DNA from: Tannerellaceae bacterium
GTDB lineage: Bacteria > Bacteroidota > Bacteroidia > Bacteroidales > Tannerellaceae
Assembly: GCA_031276545.1 (NCBI GenBank)
Contig: JAISMW010000080.1
Span: 1-5,143 of the forward strand
DNA length: 5,143 nt
Reading direction: 5' to 3'
How positions within the stretch are numbered: the first letter of the stretch is position 1; every line of letters starts with the position of its first letter. A model generated the notes under the pieces. That model saw nothing but the letters and a program-made list of their open reading frames with translations. It ran no database searches and was not told the origin of the DNA. Position numbers and translations under genes: made by a program. This document shows, piece after piece, positions 1 to 5,097 of the stretch.

Positions 1-215
1 GAAGATGCCTTACGCAGGAAGAGAAAGACCGTAACAAACAAATCGCTTCTTTTAGAATAAGAGTAGAACATGCCATTGGAAGAGACAAACACTTGAGAAT
101 TGTCAAAGATGAGTGCAGGCTCAGAGCCAACAACTTTGTCAAACGTATCTTTGTGATTTGTGCGGCACTGCATAATTTTAGAATTAAAATTAATCCTTGG
201 CGCTATCATATCTAA
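1..215 (+). CDS. IS5-type DDE transposase, C-terminal fragment (5' end outside the window)
   Basis: The frame beginning at base 3 is open for 70 codons to a TAA at 213-215. It contains the pattern R-I-R-V-E-H-A-I-G-R near fragment residues 18-27, followed by a basic stretch and then ICAALHNFRI near residues 52-61. This is the typical end of IS5 / DDE_Tnp_4 (HARBI-like) transposases. The Glu of VEH is expected to be the last acidic residue of the DDE catalytic triad that cuts and joins transposon DNA. Only the C-terminus is visible, so I cannot say whether the element is intact. I could not identify a terminal inverted repeat between the stop and the next gene. The segment is AT-rich compared with the genes from 580 onward. 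Family assignment is fairly sure; subgroup is not. Confidence 0.8.
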   Translation, partial: RCLTQEEKDRNKQIASFRIRVEHAIGRDKHLRIVKDECRLRANNFVKRIFVICAALHNFRIKINPWRYHI

Positions 216-253
216 TTTACATAAACTCTATTAATAATTTTAATATCAAGATT

Positions 254-484
254 ATGAACAAAAAAATTTTGTTAGGCTGTATCGTTACGCTCGTAATGGT
301 CGCCGGAGTAGTAGGCTGGAATGTTAGCCAAAACAGTAAGAGTGAAGCCGTCTTGTCGGATTTGCTAATGTCGAATTTGGAAGCATGGGCGAGTGATGAT
401 TGTCCCAACGGTTGCACAACCGAATGTGGAGGTTGTTATTGCAACGGTTCTTGGCCGGCAAAAGAAGCACCATCTACATGGTAG
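254..484 (+). CDS. NVEALA-family small exported peptide (variant motif NLEAWA)
   Basis: This gene encodes 76 residues. I chose the ATG at 254 because it gives a normal export signal: MNKK, then a hydrophobic segment at about residues 5-21. The upstream TTG at 197 would add 19 unlikely residues and would overlap the transposase end. Residues 41-46 read NLEAWA, matching the NVEALA motif that defines a family of small Bacteroidales proteins (Pfam 'NVEALA protein'). As in that family, the motif is followed by an acidic pair and a cysteine-rich tail, here Cys50, 54, 58, 61 and 63 with CPNGC and CYC. The mature peptide is inferred to lie outside the cytoplasm, possibly disulfide-bonded or processed near the motif. 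Its biochemical function is unknown. The neighbour downstream is a BF3164-like propeller lipoprotein, a familiar partner of this family. The gene is AT-rich relative to that neighbour. Confidence 0.82.
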   Translation: MNKKILLGCIVTLVMVAGVVGWNVSQNSKSEAVLSDLLMSNLEAWASDDCPNGCTTECGGCYCNGSWPAKEAPSTW

Positions 485-520
485 TTAATTAATTGTATCT
501 TACTACGAGATCGAAGGTTT

Positions 521-553
521 TAGCTGTCGCGCAAAATGTGCGACAGCTATTTT
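521..553 (+). terminator. Strong hairpin with T-run after the NVEALA gene (terminator or attenuator)
   Basis: Positions 521-530 (TAGCTGTCGC) and 540-549 (GCGACAGCTA) are perfect inverted copies. A G-T and a C-G pair inside extend the stem to 12 bp around a 5-base loop, and TTTT follows at 550-553. It lies 36 bases after the NVEALA stop and 27 bases before the lipoprotein ATG. It fits an intrinsic terminator, possibly leaky, that sets the ratio of peptide to lipoprotein transcript. The T-run is short, so termination efficiency is uncertain. Confidence 0.6.
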
Positions 554-580
554 GATTCGTCTCATTTAAATCGTAAAACA

Positions 581-1616
581 ATGAACAGGAATACCCCCGT
601 ATGCTATCTGTTGCTGCTCCTCCTTTGCGGCAGTTGCGCGAACGACCCGAAGGAAAAGCATCTGGCCGGACACAGTCATATCGTCGACGTGCGCGACAAA
701 ATCAGGGAAATCCCCATGGGAGACACCTACATCAGCAATCTGAACGTACTCTGCCTGATGAATGAGTATCTGCTGATAAGAGACTGGCGATCGCCGGACA
801 AACTGGTCTACGTATTCGACAAAAATACCTTCCGCCCGGTGGGCAACGTCATCCCGCGCGGACAGGGTCCCGGCGAAATCGCCAATATCGGGCATATTGC
901 CACGGACGAAGCCGGCCGCCGGTTCTATGTCACCGACAATGGCAAGCAGGAAGTCTTCGCCTACCACCTGGACAGCGTCCTGGCCGCCGAAGATTATATG
1001 CCGGAAAAGAAAGCAGCGATAAACGTGATGCACGACGGCTTCTTCCCCGATACATACCGCTACATCCGTGACACGCTCTGCATCGGTTTGATGGTGGAAC
1101 GCTCCGGGAAATCAAGAGCCGACCAGTACGTGGGGAAATGGAATATGCTGACGGGCGAAATTACGCCCATGAAGTACGCGCGCATCCCTGCCGACGGACA
1201 CGCACAGCCCAGACGCGTCGCCTTTGCCGTTTCCGTGGAGCACGGCCTGTATGTGGAAGCCTCATGATTTGCTCACCGTCTGCACCCTCGACGGGGAATT
1301 GAAGTACAATATCTACGGCCCCCGGTGGAGCGACCGCGAGGTACGGTCGAACCGAGTGGCCTACTACGGCCAGCCCGCTTTCGCGGGAGACCGGATCTTC
1401 GTACTTTACCTCGGAGGCGATCAGTATGCAGCCGACGGACAACATTCGATATATCCCACCCGCTTCCATGTCTTCGATCTGGAAGGGAATTATATGGAAA
1501 CGCTGGAAACGGGGCATGAAATCACCGGCTTTGTGTACGACCCGGACAACAACCGCATCCTGATGAGCCTCGAACACGAAGACCTCCAGTTTGCCTACTT
1601 AGACCTGAATGAATAG
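581..1616 (+). pseudogene. BF3164-like / 6-bladed beta-propeller lipoprotein, split by a frameshift
   Basis: Two reading frames together give one protein of about 344 residues, close to the usual size of BF3164-type (TolB-like propeller) lipoproteins. The first frame runs from the ATG at 581 to a TGA at 1265-1267. The second carries the rest from about 1263 to a TAG at 1614-1616; its first in-frame ATG is at 1224. I prefer 581 over the in-frame ATG at 536 because 581 yields a lipoprotein signal: a run of Leu at residues 10-15, then C-G-S-C with the lipidated Cys at 19. The earlier start also lies inside the hairpin. Residues near 90-95 carry GQGPGEI, typical of Bacteroidales propeller lipoproteins, followed by blade-like repeats (FYVTDN, FAYHLDS). 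The second part has DGELKYNIYGP and ends FAYLDLNE. The protein is predicted to sit on the outer membrane or periplasmic face. Function is unknown; pairing with the upstream NVEALA gene suggests a shared role. Confidence 0.72.
1259..1267 (+). other. Frameshift site in the propeller lipoprotein gene
   Basis: Frame 1 reads GTG GAA GCC TCA TGA and stops at 1265-1267. The frame one base further on reads CAT GAT TTG CTC ACC from 1263 and continues with good lipoprotein-like sequence (HDLLTVCTLDG). Rejoining the frames needs removal of one base or addition of two. I see no slippery homopolymer or stimulatory structure here, so programmed frameshifting is unlikely. A real mutation or a sequencing error fits better. 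Confidence 0.75.
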
Positions 1617-1665
1617 ATCCGCAGAGAAAGCGCCCCTCTTCTCCCGAACCGGGCGGGCGGTGGGG

Positions 1666-1992
1666 TCACTTCGTCTCTATCCTTACCATCAAATGGTGTT
1701 TGCCGATTTTGTCGCCTTCCTTCACGCATATTTCGCGGACGGTGCCGGCTACGGGCGATACGATGCGGTTCAGCATTTTCATTGCTTCCAGGATCACCAG
1801 CAAGTCGCCTTCGGCGATTTCCTGACCGGATGCTACGGCTATCCGGGTGACGGTGCCGGGTAGGGCTGAGGAGACGTCGCCCGGAGGACGCTTCTGCCAT
1901 AGCGGGCGGTTGATGTATTTGGCGGTCAGCAGCGTTTTGTATTTGCGTGCTGTGACGACGAAGTCTGCGTACGGGAGCTGTTCTTTTTCCAT
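1666..1992 (-). CDS. Biotin carboxyl carrier protein (biotin/lipoyl-attachment domain)
   Basis: This gene encodes 108 residues from the ATG at 1992, which follows an A-rich leader (GTAAAACAAACCGAC) typical of Bacteroidales. A GTG at 2031, directly abutting the upstream stop, would give 121 residues and cannot be excluded. Residues 43-106 form a biotinyl domain: LPGTV at 44-48, then EAMKM at 69-73 with Lys72 as the predicted biotinylation site, then a second half with SPVAGTV and KEGDKI. The first 40 residues (FVVTARKYKTLLTAKYINRP) are a short conserved-looking extension, without the long Pro/Ala linker seen in many carrier proteins. The product should carry CO2 on biotin to or from the carboxyltransferase encoded just upstream. 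It is the last gene of the leftward set and converges with the lipoprotein gene across 49 bases. Strongly supported as a biotin carrier; the exact enzyme it serves is inferred. Confidence 0.9.
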   Translation of the reverse strand: MEKEQLPYADFVVTARKYKTLLTAKYINRPLWQKRPPGDVSSALPGTVTRIAVASGQEIAEGDLLVILEAMKMLNRIVSPVAGTVREICVKEGDKIGKHHLMVRIETK

Positions 1993-2031
1993 GTCGGTTT
2001 GTTTTACGGTGAATAGGGTGGGGGAGATCAC

Positions 2032-3579
2032 TCAAAACGGCGGGAGTCCGTGCTTCTTGGCCGGCCTGAATTCTTCTTTCCGCACGGATACTTCCAGCGC
2101 GTGGAGGAGGAGGGCGCGCGTTTCTTTCGGCTCTATCACCGAGTCGATGAAGCCTTTGGAGGCGGCTACGAAGGGATTGGCGAATTTCTCGATGTATTCC
2201 TTCACTTTTTCCTGCCGCATGGCGTCTTCATCCTCCGCTTCCATGATTTCCTTGCGGAAGATGATGTTGGCAGCCCCTTCGGGTCCCATCACGGCAATTT
2301 CGGCGCTTGGCCAGGCAAACATAAAGTCGGCGCCCAGGTGGCGCGAGTTCATGGCGATGTAACCGCCGCCGTAGGCTTTGCGCAGGATGACGGTAATCTT
2401 CGGAACCGTCGCTTCGGAATAGGCGTACAGCACCTTGGCACCGTGGCGAATTACGCCTGCATGTTCCTGGTCGACTCCCGGCAGGTAGCCGGGCATGTCT
2501 TCCAGCGTAATGATGGGGATGTTGAAGGCGTCGCAGAAGCGGATAAAGCGGGCTGCCTTGTCCGAGCTGTCGCAGTCCAGCACGCCGGCCAGCACCATGG
2601 GCTGGTTGGCCACGAAGCCTACTGTCCGGCCGCCCATGCGTCCGAAGCCTGTCACGATATTGGCCGCCCAGAGTTCCTGTACTTCCAGGAAGCCGGCTTC
2701 TCCGTCGACGATGCCGTGTATCACGTCGCGCACGTCGTAGGGCTGGCGGGGATCCGGGGGGACGATGTTCCCGATATCGCCGGCCGCGGGTTCCGACGGC
2801 TCCCAGGGTTTGGCGCGTTCCGTATTGTTGGCGGGGAGGAAACTGATGAGGCGCTTAATCTGTTGGAAACATTCCCGTTCGCTCCCGGCATAGAAGTGGG
2901 CGTTGCCGGTGGTTTCGGCGTGCACGCGGGCGCCTCCCAGGTCTTCCATCGAGATGTCTTCGCCCAGTACGGTTTTGATGACGTTGGGACCGGTGATGAA
3001 CATTTTCGAGATGTTTTCCACTACAAACACGAAGTCGGTCAGCGCCGGCGAATAGACGGCGCCTCCGGCACAGGGACCCAGGATGAGCGATATTTGCGGT
3101 ATCACGCCGGAGGCGATGGTGTTGCGGTAGAATATTTCCCCGTATCCCGCCAGCGCCTGGACGCCTTCCTGGATGCGCGCGCCTCCGGAGTCGTTTATCC
3201 CTATGATGGGGCAGCGCATTTTCAGCGCATGATCCATGATCTTGGTGATTTTGCGGGCGTGCTGCAGCCCCAGCGAGCCGCCGGCCACGGTGAAGTCTTG
3301 CGCATAGATGCAGACCGGGGCTCCGAAGATGGTGCCGGTGCCGGTCACCACCCCGTCGCCGGGAAAGTCTTTCTTGTCCATGCCGAAGTCGCGGCCGTCG
3401 TGCTTCACAAACATGTCGTATTCGTGGAAGGAGTCTGCGTCCAGCAGCGCCATGATTCGTTCGCGGGCGGTGAGTTTGCCCATTGCCACCTGTTTTTCTA
3501 TGGCGGCTTCGCCGCCTCCCATTTCGGCTACGGCCTTTTTTTCGCGTAGCGTTCGGATGTTTTCGTTCAGTTCAGTCAT
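2032..3579 (-). CDS. Acyl-CoA carboxylase / methylmalonyl-CoA decarboxylase-type carboxyltransferase subunit
   Basis: This gene encodes 515 residues, the usual length for propionyl-CoA carboxylase beta and methylmalonyl-CoA decarboxylase alpha (MmdA) subunits. It has the two-lobed crotonase-like fold signature. The N-lobe shows GKLTARERI at 34-42, GGSLG at 100-104, NDSGGARIQEG at 129-139 and GPCAGGAVYSPA at 168-179. The C-lobe shows DMPGYLPGVDQEHAGVIRHG at 361-380, KAYGGGYIAM at 401-410 and AWPSAEIAVMGPEGA at 422-436. The glycine-rich loops are the expected oxyanion sites and biotin/CoA-binding surfaces. The enzyme moves a carboxyl group between biotin and an acyl-CoA, most likely propionyl-/methylmalonyl-CoA in the cytoplasmic succinate-propionate pathway. 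Sequence alone does not settle carboxylase versus sodium-pumping decarboxylase. The biotin carrier follows directly, but no biotin carboxylase or decarboxylase beta subunit is present here. The leader CCAAAACA precedes the ATG, 31 bases after def. Confidence 0.93.
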   Translation of the reverse strand: MTELNENIRTLREKKAVAEMGGGEAAIEKQVAMGKLTARERIMALLDADSFHEYDMFVKHDGRDFGMDKKDFPGDGVVTGTGTIFGAPVCIYAQDFTVAGGSLGLQHARKITKIMDHALKMRCPIIGINDSGGARIQEGVQALAGYGEIFYRNTIASGVIPQISLILGPCAGGAVYSPALTDFVFVVENISKMFITGPNVIKTVLGEDISMEDLGGARVHAETTGNAHFYAGSERECFQQIKRLISFLPANNTERAKPWEPSEPAAGDIGNIVPPDPRQPYDVRDVIHGIVDGEAGFLEVQELWAANIVTGFGRMGGRTVGFVANQPMVLAGVLDCDSSDKAARFIRFCDAFNIPIITLEDMPGYLPGVDQEHAGVIRHGAKVLYAYSEATVPKITVILRKAYGGGYIAMNSRHLGADFMFAWPSAEIAVMGPEGAANIIFRKEIMEAEDEDAMRQEKVKEYIEKFANPFVAASKGFIDSVIEPKETRALLLHALEVSVRKEEFRPAKKHGLPPF

Positions 3580-3610
3580 TGTTTTGGATGATTTGATGTA
3601 AAATATACGG

Positions 3611-4168
3611 TTATTTTCCGGCCGATTTGGTTTTGTAGGGACAGTCGGCCATGCCTTTGAGGATGATGTTCAGTTTTCCCCGGTTCAGTTGCCGGCGGAT
3701 GGCGGAAATATGGTCTATAAAGACTGCGCCGTCCAGGTGTTCGTATTCGTGCTGCACGATGCGTGCAGCAAAGCCTTCGACGGTTTCGCGGTGCACCGTC
3801 CTGTTCTCGTCTTCATAGCGGATGCGGATGCGTGCGGCTCGCGGCACCTTTTCGTGGATTCCCGGCAGGCTGAGGCATCCTTCTTCGCGGACGGTTTCCT
3901 CGTCGCTGAACTCCTCTATCACGGGGTTCACCATAGTCCGTTTGAAACCCTTGCATTCTTCATAGTCGTCGGCCAGCGGCTCGCCGTCGAGTACGATCAG
4001 CCGCAACGACTGCCCTATCTGGGGGGCGGCCAGCCCTACGCCTTCGGCATGGTACATGGTTTCGAACATATTGGCCACCAGTTCCTTCAGTCTGGGACAG
4101 TCTTCCGGCACTTCTTTTGCTTTTTCCCTCAGTACCGGATGACCGTACAGATAAACGGGTAATATCAT
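3611..4168 (-). CDS. def: Peptide deformylase
   Basis: This gene encodes 185 residues and removes the formyl group from the initiator methionine of new proteins in the cytoplasm. All three family motifs are present: GVGLAAPQ at 43-50, EGCLSLPG at 96-103 and QHEYEHLDG at 139-147. Cys98, His140 and His144 are the predicted metal ligands, and Glu141 is the catalytic base. Residues 61-75 (DGEPLADDYEECKGF) form a short insertion between motifs 1 and 2, of the sort I associate with Bacteroidetes deformylases. Its ATG overlaps the ruvX stop in the arrangement ATGA (4165-4168), so translation is probably coupled to ruvX. A 30-base AT-rich gap separates it from the carboxyltransferase gene. Nothing appears truncated. 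Confidence 0.96.
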   Translation of the reverse strand: MILPVYLYGHPVLREKAKEVPEDCPRLKELVANMFETMYHAEGVGLAAPQIGQSLRLIVLDGEPLADDYEECKGFKRTMVNPVIEEFSDEETVREEGCLSLPGIHEKVPRAARIRIRYEDENRTVHRETVEGFAARIVQHEYEHLDGAVFIDHISAIRRQLNRGKLNIILKGMADCPYKTKSAGK

Positions 4169-4611
4169 TTGCTTTCTATTTTAGGATTGTTTCTGCTGTT
4201 GCGTTTGCTTTCCAGGTAGGATTGCAGGATAATCACGGCGCTGATTTCGTCGGCGAGCGCTTTGTTCCGGCGTTTCTTTTTCTTCAGTCCTCCTTCTATC
4301 ATGGCTTTGTGCGCCAGGACGGAGGTGAAACGTTCGTCGCAGTATTCCACCGGTATACCGGGCAGGATGCGTGTGAGGCAGGCTACGAAGGCCTGTACAT
4401 ACGGCATGTTTTCGGAGTCTTCGCTGTTCATCTGCCGGGGGAAACCCACCACGAAGAGGTCAACCGGTTCGCGCTGCACGTATTCCGAAATATAGGCGCC
4501 CAATTCGCCGCTCGGCACCGTGCCCAGTCCTCCGGCGATAATCTGCAGTCTGTCGGTAACGGCCACTCCGGAGCGTACACGTCCATAATCTATTGCCATG
4601 ATTCGTCCCAT
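4165..4611 (-). CDS. ruvX: RuvX/YqgF-family nuclease (putative Holliday junction resolvase)
   Basis: This gene encodes 148 residues from the ATG at 4611, beginning MGRIMAIDYGRVRSGVAVTD. The open frame continues upstream to 4701, but that extension would contain the predicted promoter and has no family resemblance. The RNase H-like fold of YqgF proteins is evident: IDYG with Asp8 near the start, FVVGFP at 53-58, CDERFTS at 91-97 with Glu93, and ADEISAVIILQSYLE at 120-134 with Asp121. These acidic residues form the expected metal-binding active site. Family members are described as putative Holliday junction resolvases, and in Escherichia coli YqgF is linked to 5' processing of 16S rRNA. The run GGLKKKKRR at 107-115 supplies a basic nucleic-acid-binding patch. 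It is the first gene of the leftward set and overlaps def by 4 bases. Confidence 0.95.
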   Translation of the reverse strand: MGRIMAIDYGRVRSGVAVTDRLQIIAGGLGTVPSGELGAYISEYVQREPVDLFVVGFPRQMNSEDSENMPYVQAFVACLTRILPGIPVEYCDERFTSVLAHKAMIEGGLKKKKRRNKALADEISAVIILQSYLESKRNSRNNPKIESK

Positions 4612-4618
4612 TATGGGG

Positions 4619-4650
4619 CAAAGATAGTGCAAAAAATGAGGATACGGAAA
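4619..4650 (-). promoter_or_regulatory. Predicted Bacteroidales promoter for ruvX-def (and perhaps the whole leftward set)
   Basis: On the minus strand, 4626-4619 reads TATCTTTG, an exact match to the Bacteroidales -7 box TAnnTTTG. A TTTC resembling the -33 box TTTG lies at 4650-4647, 20 bases upstream, which is within the usual spacing. Only 7 bases separate the -7 box from the ruvX ATG, so the mRNA would have almost no leader. No initiation data are available. Confidence 0.6.
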
Positions 4651-4651
4651 C

Positions 4652-4965
4652 AGCCCGGCGCTGCCCTCCATCGGCTGCACGGCTGCCTCCGATTTCATCA
4701 AACCACTTCTGCGTGCGAAAGTGTAACGCTCAATGTCTCCGGTTTATTCACTGTTCCAATACCGCTTCGCGCCGCTCTTACTTTTGACGGCTCTCCAAAA
4801 CGATAACGTCTATTTGGAGAAATTGCGTAAAAGGCAAGTCTCGTAAGGGATGTCATTTGCATCACCGAGGATTACCATACGGATAAAAGCAGACCGCTCC
4901 GTCCCTGAGAACAAAAACCGGAATAGTCGCGTTAAAAATGTGTGAGGCTACTTAAAAAGTATTTC
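4652..4965. other. Intergenic stretch of about 310 bases with no convincing gene; possible dispersed repeat
   Basis: No family-like protein or tRNA was seen on either strand. The longest items on the minus strand are a 22-codon ORF from an ATG at 4878 to a TAG at 4810-4812, and an open frame 4809-4744 that ends AVKSKSGAKRYWNSE. Neither has a clear start signal. An inverted repeat, TCTCCAAA at 4792-4799 and TTTGGAGA at 4813-4820, lies in the middle. The stretch may be a degenerate or dispersed repeat, which is an inference. Confidence 0.4.
4792..4820. repeat. 8-bp perfect inverted repeat with 13-base loop
   Basis: TCTCCAAA (4792-4799) is the exact reverse complement of TTTGGAGA (4813-4820). 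The loop contains a smaller ACG/CGT pairing at 4800-4802 and 4807-4809. There is no T-run on either side, so it is not a typical intrinsic terminator. It could be part of a dispersed repeat or a protein-binding site. Confidence 0.4.
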
Positions 4966-4973
4966 TATCTTTG
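4966..4973 (+). promoter_or_regulatory. Predicted Bacteroidales -7 promoter box facing right
   Basis: TATCTTTG matches the TAnnTTTG -7 consensus exactly and is followed by GCGCC, as often seen after such boxes. The -33 box is weak: the best candidate is TGTG at 4941-4944, with 21 bases between. An ATG follows 7 bases later at 4981. That is the same geometry as the ruvX promoter on the other strand. Confidence 0.5.
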
Positions 4974-4980
4974 CGCCATT

Positions 4981-5097
4981 ATGGGTTTTTGGGATGTCCG
5001 ACAATATACAATTGTCGGACAGCAAAAAAAACCGGTTCCTGTAAGAGTCGTCAGAACTTCAAAAAAAGTCCTGTTTAAATACGATGTAAAAGTATAG
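4981..5097 (+). CDS. Small hypothetical ORF (38 codons) behind the right-facing promoter
   Basis: ATG at 4981 to TAG at 5095-5097 encodes 38 residues: MGFWDVRQYTIVGQQKKPVP, then a basic stretch ending FKYDVKV. I do not recognise it. It has no signal peptide or membrane segment, and it is rich in Lys, Arg and Val. Support comes only from the promoter box seven bases upstream of the ATG. Against it, the first 17 codons overlap a long palindromic hairpin, which may be the real functional element, for example an insertion-sequence end, a leader or a small RNA. Translation is therefore doubtful. Confidence 0.22.
   Translation: MGFWDVRQYTIVGQQKKPVPVRVVRTSKKVLFKYDVKV
4984..5033. repeat. Long palindromic hairpin: 11-bp perfect core inside an outer GGTTTTT/AAAAACC stem
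   Basis: The core arms TGTCCGACAAT (4995-5005) and ATTGTCGGACA (5011-5021) are perfect inverted copies around ATACA. Outside a small internal bulge, GGTTTTT (4984-4990) can pair with AAAAACC (5027-5033). Neither strand has a T-run immediately 3' of the core, so this is not a standard terminator. It begins about ten bases after the -7 box, so it would form at the very 5' end of a right-facing transcript. An insertion-sequence end, an attenuator or a dimeric regulator's operator are alternatives. Confidence 0.65.

Noticed and set aside
173..193. AT-rich inverted repeat TAATTTT/AAAATTA near the transposase end as an insertion-sequence terminus
   Set aside because: It lies within the transposase coding sequence (HNFRIKIN) and is easily explained by A/T bias.
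536..580. In-frame ATG at 536 as the lipoprotein start
   Set aside because: It lies inside the hairpin's right arm and would bury the lipoprotein signal sequence 15 residues in.
1617..1665. Terminator in the gap between the convergent lipoprotein and biotin carrier genes
   Set aside because: Short GC pairings exist (CCCG at 1643-1646 with CGGG at 1650-1653; CGCCC at 1631-1635 with GGGCG at 1651-1655). They are mutually competing and lack a proper T-run on either strand.
2050..3549. A 499-codon open frame on the plus strand opposite the carboxyltransferase gene
   Set aside because: It is the antisense of a clear 515-residue carboxyltransferase. Its translation is rich in His, Gly and Phe without family motifs, typical of a GC-driven shadow frame.
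3580..3610. Internal promoter or terminator between def and the carboxyltransferase gene
   Set aside because: The minus strand has TATATTTT (one mismatch to the -7 box) and a weak all-A/T 6-bp stem. No -33 box lies at the right distance, so neither is convincing.
4612..4701. Upstream in-frame extension of ruvX by 30 codons
   Set aside because: RuvX proteins begin close to the IDYG motif, and the extension overlaps an exact -7 promoter box.
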